Below are positions 1 to 6,298 of a DNA stretch of 7,911 bases, piece by piece. Numbering within the stretch: position 1 is the stretch's first letter; the number at the start of each line of letters is the position of its first letter. Source of the stretch: an uncultured Roseburia sp. (GTDB lineage Bacteria > Bacillota > Clostridia > Lachnospirales > Lachnospiraceae); NCBI GenBank assembly GCA_947384095.1, contig CANDFU010000065.1, positions 1-7,911 of the forward strand, given 5' to 3'. Position numbers and translations under genes: made by a program. The notes under the pieces were generated by a model. The model made no database searches, had not been told where the DNA came from, and was given only the letters and a program-made list of their open reading frames with translations.

Positions 1-1686
1 CAGGCGCGGGAACACATTATCCGCAAGACGTTTGAAGCGGTAAAGGGTGCGCCGCACGCAGTGATCCATCTCTACAATTCTACTTCCGTCGCGCAGCGGG
101 AACAGGTTTTTAAGAAGAGCCGTGAAGAAGTAAAGCAGCTTGCCGTGGACGGGGCTTTGCTTTTAAAGCAGCTTGCCGGAGAGACGGACGGCAATTTTAC
201 ATTTGAGTACAGTCCGGAGAGCTTTCCGGGAACCGAGGTGGATTATGCCGTTGAGGTGTGCAATGCCGTCCTGGATGTGTGGCAGCCGGACGGAGAGCAC
301 AAGGCGATTATCAATATACCTACGACGGTACAGATCGCGATGCCGCATGTTTTTGCCTGTCAGATTGAGTATATTCACAAACATTTAAAATACAGAGAGA
401 ACGTGACTTTAAGCGTGCATCCGCACAATGACAGGGGGTGCGGTATCAGCGATGCGGAGTTTGGCATACTTGCCGGGGCAGACCGCGTTGAGGGGACGTT
501 GTTCGGAAACGGGGAGCGGACCGGAAATGTCGATATTGTGACGCTTGCGATGAATATGGTCTGTCACGGGGTGGATCCGCAGCTTGATTTCAGCCATATC
601 ACCCCCATTCGTGAAAAATATGAGCGGTTTACAGGGATGCGGGTGTATGAGCGCACGCCCTATGCCGGAGATCTTGTTTTTACTGCGTTTTCCGGTTCAC
701 ATCAGGATGCGATCTCCAAGGGGATGGCCTGGAGAGAGCAGGGAAAGAGCGGGGAGCGCTGGGATGTGCCGTATCTGCCGATCGACCCTGAGGACGTGGG
801 CAGGGAGTATGAGTCTGACGTCATCCGTATCAACAGCCAGTCGGGAAAGGGCGGCGTGGCGTTTATCTTAAAACAGAATTTCGGAATTGCATTGCCGGAT
901 CTGATGAAAGAGGAAGTGGGCTATCTGGTCAAAGGAGTGTCCGACCATCGCCATCAGGAGTTGTCGCCGCAGGCGATATACCGCATCTTTGAGGAGAATT
1001 ATGTCAATCTGAAAATGATTTTTGACGTGCCGGAATGTCATTTTGAACAGAAAAACGGGATTACTGCCGCTGTTACGATCGAGCACAACGGGGAAAAGCG
1101 CAGGATTGAAGCTGCCGGCAACGGGCGTCTTGACGCGGTCAGCAACGCGATCAAGATGTACTTTGGCATCAGTTATGAGCTGTCGTCTTACGAGGAACAT
1201 GCGATTTCGAAAGGCTCTTCGTCCAAAGCGGCGGCATTTGTAAAGATCACGTGTCAGGGGAAAGATTTCTGGGGTGTCGGTATCGACGCTGACATTATCG
1301 CCAGTTCGGTTTCCGCACTGGTGTCGGCGGCGAATAAATTTGCCCGGAGCGAAGATATCAAAGAGGGAAGAGAAGAACGGATTGTGGAGATTTTAAGCTT
1401 TATTCAGGATCATTATGCGGACGTGACGCTGGATCTTCTGGCAGACAGGTTTCACCTTTCCGGGCCGTATCTTTCAAAATATATTAAGGAAAAGTCCGGT
1501 GTGACGTTCCAGGACGCAGTAAAAAACGCGCGGATGAAAAAGGCGCGCAAGATGCTCAAGGAGACGAATCAGACTGTCGAGTCGATTGCCGCATATGTGG
1601 GATATGAAAGTGTGGAGCACTTTAACCGTCTTTTTAAAGAGGCTTATCATATGACGCCGATTCAGTTTCGCAGAGAGAAGCAGTAA
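1..1686 (+). CDS. leuA: 2-isopropylmalate synthase (yeast type) fused to a C-terminal AraC-type DNA-binding domain; 5' end outside window
   Basis: The gene is open from base 1 (561 residues visible). The GTG at 61 is internal, because the frame upstream still reads as LeuA (EHIIRKTFEA). LeuA condenses acetyl-CoA with 2-oxoisovalerate in the first committed step of leucine synthesis, in the cytoplasm. Visible signatures are EYSPESF, the metal-binding HPHNDRG (visible residues 140-146, H140 and H142) and GNGERTGN (169-176). A LeuA_dimer-like regulatory domain covers about 345-447 and reaches the usual LeuA C-terminus (GVGIDADIIASS). The frame then continues into a full AraC/XylS domain (about 461-561) with two helix-turn-helices: LADRFHLSGPYLSKYI (480-495) and SIAAYVGYESVEHFNRLF (528-545), ending MTPIQFRR. 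By comparison with M. tuberculosis LeuA, roughly 130-145 N-terminal residues are probably missing (estimate). In this family the dimer domain senses leucine, so a leucine-responsive enzyme/regulator is plausible. That role is inference; both domain identities are firm. Confidence 0.93.
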   Translation, partial: QAREHIIRKTFEAVKGAPHAVIHLYNSTSVAQREQVFKKSREEVKQLAVDGALLLKQLAGETDGNFTFEYSPESFPGTEVDYAVEVCNAVLDVWQPDGEHKAIINIPTTVQIAMPHVFACQIEYIHKHLKYRENVTLSVHPHNDRGCGISDAEFGILAGADRVEGTLFGNGERTGNVDIVTLAMNMVCHGVDPQLDFSHITPIREKYERFTGMRVYERTPYAGDLVFTAFSGSHQDAISKGMAWREQGKSGERWDVPYLPIDPEDVGREYESDVIRINSQSGKGGVAFILKQNFGIALPDLMKEEVGYLVKGVSDHRHQELSPQAIYRIFEENYVNLKMIFDVPECHFEQKNGITAAVTIEHNGEKRRIEAAGNGRLDAVSNAIKMYFGISYELSSYEEHAISKGSSSKAAAFVKITCQGKDFWGVGIDADIIASSVSALVSAANKFARSEDIKEGREERIVEILSFIQDHYADVTLDLLADRFHLSGPYLSKYIKEKSGVTFQDAVKNARMKKARKMLKETNQTVESIAAYVGYESVEHFNRLFKEAYHMTPIQFRREKQ

Positions 1687-1746
1687 AAAAAGCTGCCCTC
1701 GTTCCCATCCGGTATGCCATACCGGATGGGAACGAGGGCATTTTTT
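1685..1746. terminator. Bidirectional Rho-independent terminator
   Basis: Arms 1694-1715 and 1719-1740 pair perfectly over 22 bp around a three-base GCC loop. Six T follow on the plus strand (1741-1746), and seven A precede (1685-1691), which give a T-run on the minus strand. The hairpin starts just after the leuA stop codon and abuts the stop of the minus-strand small gene, so it can end transcription from both converging units. Confidence 0.95.
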
Positions 1747-1897
1747 AAAACATAATGTTTGATTTGTGCCGCAGGAGCCTTGCGCCGTTTACAATCAGAA
1801 GGACGCCGGCCGAGATGCCGACAGTGAGGATACAGATGCCGATGGCCAGGTTGGAGGCCCCGATGCGGCCCATAGCCTTATAGATTTTTTCATTCAT
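1745..1897 (-). CDS. Small single-pass membrane protein, 50 residues, function unknown
   Basis: Reading from ATG at 1897-1895 gives a 50-residue protein that begins MNEKIYKAMG and ends RHKSNIMF. It has a short charged N-terminus, one hydrophobic segment (about residues 17-37, containing AIGICILTVGISAGVLLIV) and a basic tail (ARLLRHK). That pattern suits one membrane helix with no clear signal-peptidase site. An AGGAG lies about 8 bases before the ATG (AAAGGAGATTCTTAA-ATG). The gene starts 52 bases after the flavin reductase stop with no terminator between, so the two are probably cotranscribed. The TAA stop overlaps the T-run of the bidirectional terminator. I have a general impression that similar short proteins occur in Lachnospiraceae, but I know of no assigned function. 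The clean RBS, hydrophobic pattern and adjoining terminator support a real gene. Confidence 0.8.
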   Translation of the reverse strand: MNEKIYKAMGRIGASNLAIGICILTVGISAGVLLIVNGARLLRHKSNIMF

Positions 1898-1919
1898 TTA
1901 AGAATCTCCTTTCTGTTAT

Positions 1920-1942
1920 GGAAAAGACAGCATGTCATTTCC
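1920..1942. other. Small imperfect hairpin between two minus-strand genes
   Basis: GGAAA and GACA pair with TTTCC and TGTC (read on the minus strand), with one T-T mismatch and a TGC loop. It lies between the flavin reductase stop and the RBS of the small membrane protein gene. There is no T-run after it, so it is not a standard terminator. A role in mRNA processing or stability is possible but unsupported. Confidence 0.3.
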
Positions 1943-1949
1943 AGAAAAG

Positions 1950-2456
1950 TTATCGTGCCGCAATATCGATGATTTCCGCAACATACATGGTATGCATATC
2001 GTTGTCTTTATACCATTTTTCTTTGATGTCCGGCGCCAGGAAAGAATCTTCCGTGATTCTGGTGGCGGACATTTTCTGACAGAGCAGAACCAGATTTCCC
2101 TCGTCGATATAGGGGATGCCATGGCGGAAACCAAGAGAAAGTCCTGCCGCTTTGATCTTATCCCCCTCGCGCCCGGAATGGGAGCCGCAGTAATTGAGTG
2201 CTTCGCGGTGGGATTCATCCAGGAAGGTGAGGGAAAAGAAATCGTTCTGGTCGATAAATTCTTTCGTATATCGGGAATCCCGGACAAACAAAAAAACAAC
2301 ATTTTTGCCCCACAGGACGCCGACGCCGCCCCAGCTGATCGTCATGCAGTTGGCGGCATTTTTTGAACCCGAAGTGATGAGCGCCCATTCTTTTCCGATT
2401 TTGGTGAACGGATTAAATTCAAGAAGATCGATGGAGATCGGTTGAAACGTATGCAT
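1950..2456 (-). CDS. Flavin reductase-like FMN-binding split-barrel protein
   Basis: The 168-residue product fits the flavin reductase-like (FMN-binding split barrel) family, whose members are usually about 160-190 residues. Recognisable segments are NCMTISWGGVGVLWGK (residues 36-51), FVRDSRYTKEFID (57-69) and the conserved CGSHSGREGDK (90-100). Members bind FMN and reduce flavin with NAD(P)H, or act as small cytoplasmic flavoproteins in anaerobes; the partner is not evident here. ATG at 2456 is chosen as start because GGGAGG lies 7 bases upstream. The in-frame TTG at 2474 would place the RBS inside the gene. A strong sigma-A promoter lies just upstream, and the small membrane protein gene follows in the same direction. 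No signal peptide or membrane segment is seen. Family assignment is secure; the exact substrate is unknown. Confidence 0.9.
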   Translation of the reverse strand: MHTFQPISIDLLEFNPFTKIGKEWALITSGSKNAANCMTISWGGVGVLWGKNVVFLFVRDSRYTKEFIDQNDFFSLTFLDESHREALNYCGSHSGREGDKIKAAGLSLGFRHGIPYIDEGNLVLLCQKMSATRITEDSFLAPDIKEKWYKDNDMHTMYVAEIIDIAAR

Positions 2457-2489
2457 AGAAAAACCTCCCGGCAAATACTATTTTACCCT

Positions 2490-2518
2490 ATTATAATGTG
2501 TTTGCGATAAAATAACAA
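2490..2518 (-). promoter_or_regulatory. Sigma-A promoter of the flavin reductase/small membrane protein unit
   Basis: On the minus strand, TTGTTA (2518-2513) and a perfect TATAAT (2495-2490) are separated by 17 bases. The -10 is about 33 bases from the ATG at 2456, leaving a short leader that carries the GGGAGG ribosome binding site. Confidence 0.8.
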
Positions 2519-2532
2519 TACTTTAAAAACGT

Positions 2533-2559
2533 TGAAACTTTTTTTCCTGTCCTGCCGTC
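2533..2559 (+). promoter_or_regulatory. ECF-type promoter upstream of the sigma factor gene (probable autoregulation)
   Basis: TGAAAC (2533-2538), followed by a T-run, is separated by 17 bases from CGTC (2556-2559). This resembles the TGAAAC/CGTC promoters recognised by SigV, SigM and SigW of Bacillus, and it lies 37 bases before the GTG start of an ECF sigma gene. Autoregulation is normal for such sigma factors. Recognition by this particular sigma factor is inferred. Confidence 0.72.
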
Positions 2560-2595
2560 TAATAGGTGCAGCTGTAAAGGAAGGAGCGGAAGAAT

Positions 2596-3069
2596 GTGAG
2601 AAAAAACAAAGAATGCATCGTAAACGGGATGCTGTTGAAAAATTATGAGAAATACTATCGGATCGCATTTAGCTATGTGCACAATGAGGCGGACGCGCTC
2701 GACGTTGTGCAGGAGGGGGCGTATAAGGCGATTCTGCACGCAGAAAAATTAAAAAGACAGGAGTACGCGGATACCTGGATCTGCCGGATTATGATGAACG
2801 AGGCGCTGGAACTTCTGCGCAGGAACAAAAAAAACGAGTCGGATTATCTGGATGAGAGCAGCGGGCGTGAGGAAAACTATGAGGATCTCGACCTTAAAAA
2901 TGCAATTGAACGGCTGTCCGAACGGGACAGGACGATTGTGGTTCTGCGCTATTTTGAAGATATGAGCCTGGAGCAGGTGGCGCAGACGGTGGGTGAAAAC
3001 CTAAGCACCGTAAAAAGCCGGCTTTACCGTGCGCTTGCGAAACTTCGCCTCACGCTGGGGGAGGCATGA
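2596..3069 (+). CDS. sigV: ECF RNA polymerase sigma factor, SigV-like
   Basis: This 157-residue protein has only sigma region 2 (about residues 15-77, with the core-binding DALDVVQE at 33-40) and region 4 (about 100-154, with SLEQVAQTVGENLSTVKSRL as the -35-reading helix-turn-helix). That is the standard ECF layout and close to the length of B. subtilis SigV. It directs RNA polymerase to envelope-stress promoters when freed from its anti-sigma partner. The start is GTG at 2596, set by AAGGAGC 8 bases upstream; the overlapping ATG at 2594 runs straight into TGA. The anti-sigma gene follows after 31 bases, forming an operon. The SigV assignment rests mainly on the RsiV-like neighbour and the promoter type. 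The ECF class is certain; the subgroup is likely. Confidence 0.9.
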   Translation: MRKNKECIVNGMLLKNYEKYYRIAFSYVHNEADALDVVQEGAYKAILHAEKLKRQEYADTWICRIMMNEALELLRRNKKNESDYLDESSGREENYEDLDLKNAIERLSERDRTIVVLRYFEDMSLEQVAQTVGENLSTVKSRLYRALAKLRLTLGEA

Positions 3070-3100
3070 AAGAAATTGCAGAGAGAAAGGGAGGGACTGT

Positions 3101-3973
3101 ATGAACCGCAATGAGGAATGGGAAAAGTTGAAACAGGAATATCACGATATCAGGATACCGGAGCATGGAATGGAAATGATGCAGGGTGCGATAAGGAGGG
3201 CAAAGATGGAAAAGAAAAAAGAGGTAAAGAAGAAGCTTGTGCGTAATTTTGGGATCGGGGCAGCGGCGGTCCTTGTGCTGGCGATACTGCCGAACACAAA
3301 TCAGGAGATCGCCTATGCGATGGGAAATCTTCCGGTGATCGGCGGCCTGTTTAAAGTGATTACCGTAAGGGAGTACAACTATGACGATGGCCACAACACT
3401 GCGAATGTGGAAGTACCCCGGGTTACGGCAGAGGATACGGAAGGGACTGCGGGCAGCGAAGCAGTCGCACAGGTCAATAAGAGCGTCGAGGAATATACGC
3501 AGGAGCTGATGGAACGATTTAAAGCGGATATGGCGGAGGAAGGATATAAAGAGCTGGATGTCTCTTATGAGACGGTTACGGATACCGCGGACTGGTTTAC
3601 GCTCAAAATCACCGGACTGGAGATACAGGCGAGCGGATATGAATTTTACCGGTACTATAATATCGATAAGAAAAAGGGAATAGTCGCGCAGCTAAAGGAT
3701 TTATTCCCGGAGGGTGTTGATTATGTGACGCCGATCAGCGAGGAGATCAAAAAGCAGATGAGGGAACAGATGGAACGCGGGGAGGCGACGTATTTTCTGG
3801 ATGAGGAAGAATGGGGGACAACGTTTGAGTCGATCAGAGAAGACCAGAATTTTTATCTCGACGAAGATGGAAATCTGTTTATCGCTTTTGATGAGTATGA
3901 AGTAGGGCCGGGCGTGATCGGAAGTCCTGTATTTTCTATTCCGGCGGAAGTGATTTTCGCTTCTTATCGTTGA
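3101..3973 (+). CDS. rsiV: Membrane anti-sigma factor, RsiV-like (DUF3298-type C-terminal domain)
   Basis: The 290-residue protein has a charged cytoplasmic N-terminus (1-46) expected to hold the sigma factor. One membrane helix follows (about 48-64, GIGAAAVLVLAIL), then AYA (71-73), which fits a signal peptidase site, and NLPVIGGLFKVITVREY as in RsiV proteins. The extracytoplasmic part contains YTQELMERF and YEFYRYYNIDKKKG and ends with FDEYEVGPGVIGSPVFSIP, a hallmark of the RsiV/DUF3298 fold. In B. subtilis and C. difficile, RsiV binds lysozyme, is cut by signal peptidase and then by an intramembrane protease, and releases SigV to switch on peptidoglycan-modification genes. The start at ATG 3101 follows AGGGAGG; an upstream in-frame start at 3029 would overlap the sigma gene and lacks such a site. 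Lysozyme as the ligand here is inferred from the family. Confidence 0.88.
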   Translation: MNRNEEWEKLKQEYHDIRIPEHGMEMMQGAIRRAKMEKKKEVKKKLVRNFGIGAAAVLVLAILPNTNQEIAYAMGNLPVIGGLFKVITVREYNYDDGHNTANVEVPRVTAEDTEGTAGSEAVAQVNKSVEEYTQELMERFKADMAEEGYKELDVSYETVTDTADWFTLKITGLEIQASGYEFYRYYNIDKKKGIVAQLKDLFPEGVDYVTPISEEIKKQMREQMERGEATYFLDEEEWGTTFESIREDQNFYLDEDGNLFIAFDEYEVGPGVIGSPVFSIPAEVIFASYR

Positions 3974-3998
3974 CGCAGCAGGGCTTATATGGTATTAT
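3970..3998 (+). promoter_or_regulatory. Sigma-A promoter for the kinase genes, overlapping the rsiV stop codon
   Basis: TTGACG (3970-3975) and TATTAT (3993-3998) are separated by exactly 17 bases. The -35 contains the rsiV TGA. Transcription would start near 4005, giving a leader of about 50 bases before the kinase ATG at 4057. Confidence 0.68.
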
Positions 3999-4056
3999 GA
4001 CAGGGATTTTCTGACTTTTGAAGCGAAGCTGCGAGGAGAAAGCGGAGGACAGGCAT

Positions 4057-6234
4057 ATGGATTACACAGGGAAACTCTTACGGGGCGTGGAAGGTACTCC
4101 AATCATTGAAGCCCGCGAGCAGTACAGCGGTATGCGGAGCGTTCAGAATCTGGAGGCCATCATTAACGAGGGCCTTCGTGTCGCTCTGTTGGAGGAGACC
4201 CCGGATCAATCGCTCGGGGTACTGCTGGAGCATCTGGGAAAAGCCCTGAACGGGGAGCGGACTTATATATTCGAACAGAACGAGTCCGGCGGCGACGACA
4301 ACACCTATGAGTGGGTGGCTGGCGGGGTGGAGCCGGAACAGAAGAATCTTCAAAATGTTCCCCCGGAAGTGTGCGCCAGCTGGTATCGCAATTTCAGCGT
4401 CGGCGGACATATCGTCATTGAACGCCTGGAGGATATTCGGGAGTCAGAGCCGCTTCAGTATGAGAACCTGAAGCGGCAGGGCATCCATTCCCTTGTGGTG
4501 GTCCCCTTGTATGACGGGAAACGGATCATCGGTTTTTATGGCGTAGATAATCCCCCTGTGAAATCGCTGGAATATGCGTCGAATATGCTTCAGATAGCGG
4601 CGCATTTTATCGTGTCCTCCCTGAAGCAGCGCAATCTGTTCCGGGAGCTTCAAAAGAGAAGCTACTTGGAGGGGAGACAGAGTCTGGAAGGCATTCTGGA
4701 GGGAGCCAGAACCGGAATCTGGAGCATTGAGCTCGAGGAGGGCTGCCAGCCCAGGCTGTACGCAGACCGGACCATGCGGATTCTCCTGGGCGTACCGGAT
4801 GTCATCAGGCCGGAGGAGTGTTACCGGCACTGGTTTGAGCGCATTGAGCCGGACTATGTGGCGATGGTGCAGGAAGCGGTACAGGAGATGCTGAGAATCG
4901 GGCGGTCCGAGGTCATCTACCCTTGGAATCATCCGGAACTGGGCAAGATATATATCCGCTGCGGCGGCGTGCCGGACAGGACTTTCAAAAAGCCGGGGGG
5001 CCGCCTGAACGGATATCATCAGGATATCACGGAGACCATGGTGACGAGGAAAAAACAGGAGCAGTCCATTATGGAGCTTCTGGAGCGGGTGAGGCAGGCA
5101 AATTCGGCAAAAAGCGAATTTCTCTCCCATATGTCTCACGATCTCCGCACGCCCATCAACGGGATTCTGGGGATGCTGGCTATTATGGAAAAAAGTCAGG
5201 ACGACCCGGAGCGGCAGAGAGACTGCCGGAATAAGATCCGTGTGTCGGCAGAGCATCTGTTGTCTCTGGTAAACGATGTTCTTAAGGTACGCAGTGCGGA
5301 AAGCGGGCGGTCGGCGTCGACGGAGCCCTTTGACCTTTGCGCCGTGCTGGAAGAATGTATCACGATTTTGTCCCCTCTGGCGGAGAAACGGGCCATCCTG
5401 CTGGAACTGGAGACATCCGCTCTCCGGCACAGGAGGGTAATTGGAAATCCGCTTTATATAAAGCAGATTCTGATGAGCGTCATCGATAACGCCCTCAAAT
5501 ATAACCGGTCCGATGGCTCCGTGTTTGTCCGGGCGGAGGAGACTGCCTTCTGCGAGGGGATCGCAAGCTGCCGTTTTGTGATTGAAGATACCGGAATTGG
5601 CATCGGGGAAGACTTTAAGGAACACATTTTTGAGCCGTTTACCCAGGAACATCAGGACGCGAGGACCGATTATAACGGCGCCGGGCTCGGCATGTCCATC
5701 GTAAAAAAACTGGTGGATCAGATGCGGGGAACGGTCACGGTGGAGAGCCGGCTGGGCAGGGGGAGCGTGGTTCAGATCATCCTGCCCATCCAGGTGGATG
5801 AAGCGCAGGGCGGCCAGCCTGCGGAGGAAGAGCAGGATATACAGGGCGACGTCACCGGGATGCGGGTCCTTCTGGTGGAGGATAATAAGATCAACTGTGA
5901 AATTGTAGAATACATCCTCAGGGATGCGGGCGCGGAGGTTGTAACCGCAAATGATGGGAAAGCCTCTGTGGACGCGTTTGAAGCATCCGCTCCGGGGACA
6001 TTTGACTGTATTCTGATGGATTTGATGATGCCGGTTATGAGCGGGTATGAGGCGGCCCGGGTGATTCGCGGTCTGGATCGGGCCGATGCGAAGTCGGTGC
6101 CCATCATTGCCCTGTCGGCCAACGCATTTGAAGAGGACGTGGCCCTGGCAAAAGATGCAGGGATGGATGCTCATTTGGCGAAGCCGGTGGACATCCACAG
6201 AATGTTCCAGGTTATAAGCCGGTTGAGAGCGTGA
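4057..6234 (+). CDS. Soluble hybrid histidine kinase: GAF-PAS-HisKA-HATPase-REC
   Basis: The 725-residue product has no membrane segment and should be cytoplasmic. Domains in order: a GAF-like sensor (about 25-195, containing FYGVDNPP at 160-167), a PAS fold (about 209-330), a short coiled coil, then HisKA with SHMSHDLRTP and predicted phosphoacceptor H361. The ATPase domain has N478 in the N-box, DTGIGIG (511-517) and GAGLGM (541-546). The C-terminal receiver (602-725) has the acidic pair E608/D609, phosphoacceptor D655 in LMDLMMP, S687 and K709, so all catalytic residues are present. ATG 4057 is preferred because GGAGGA lies 7 bases upstream; the in-frame TTG at 4018 has no good RBS. It has its own promoter and is followed 64 bases later by a second kinase. 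The receiver carries no output domain, so phosphate probably passes to an Hpt protein or separate regulator. The ligand is unknown. Confidence 0.92.
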   Translation: MDYTGKLLRGVEGTPIIEAREQYSGMRSVQNLEAIINEGLRVALLEETPDQSLGVLLEHLGKALNGERTYIFEQNESGGDDNTYEWVAGGVEPEQKNLQNVPPEVCASWYRNFSVGGHIVIERLEDIRESEPLQYENLKRQGIHSLVVVPLYDGKRIIGFYGVDNPPVKSLEYASNMLQIAAHFIVSSLKQRNLFRELQKRSYLEGRQSLEGILEGARTGIWSIELEEGCQPRLYADRTMRILLGVPDVIRPEECYRHWFERIEPDYVAMVQEAVQEMLRIGRSEVIYPWNHPELGKIYIRCGGVPDRTFKKPGGRLNGYHQDITETMVTRKKQEQSIMELLERVRQANSAKSEFLSHMSHDLRTPINGILGMLAIMEKSQDDPERQRDCRNKIRVSAEHLLSLVNDVLKVRSAESGRSASTEPFDLCAVLEECITILSPLAEKRAILLELETSALRHRRVIGNPLYIKQILMSVIDNALKYNRSDGSVFVRAEETAFCEGIASCRFVIEDTGIGIGEDFKEHIFEPFTQEHQDARTDYNGAGLGMSIVKKLVDQMRGTVTVESRLGRGSVVQIILPIQVDEAQGGQPAEEEQDIQGDVTGMRVLLVEDNKINCEIVEYILRDAGAEVVTANDGKASVDAFEASAPGTFDCILMDLMMPVMSGYEAARVIRGLDRADAKSVPIIALSANAFEEDVALAKDAGMDAHLAKPVDIHRMFQVISRLRA

Positions 6235-6298
6235 AAGAGCCGGGAACGTATGAGGCAGGACAATGTAAATAGATGAAAACTGTGGAGATGGATAAAGT

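Noticed and set aside
1932..2366. 144-residue plus-strand open frame over the flavin reductase gene
   Set aside because: The minus strand reads as a well-conserved flavin reductase family protein with RBS and promoter; the plus frame is its complement and resembles no known protein.
2492..2497. TATAAT on the plus strand as a second promoter for sigV
   Set aside because: It is a by-product of the minus-strand TATAAT, and no suitable -35 lies 16-18 bases upstream (the sequence there is CGGCAA).
3974..4033. Inverted repeat CGCAGC/GCTGCG after rsiV as a terminator
   Set aside because: The arms are only 6 bp and separated by about 48 bases, with no T-run after the second arm.
6217..6242. CCGGTT/AGCCGG hairpin at the end of the first kinase gene as a terminator
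   Set aside because: The stem is 6 bp including a G-T pair, and no T-run follows, so cotranscription with the next kinase is more likely.
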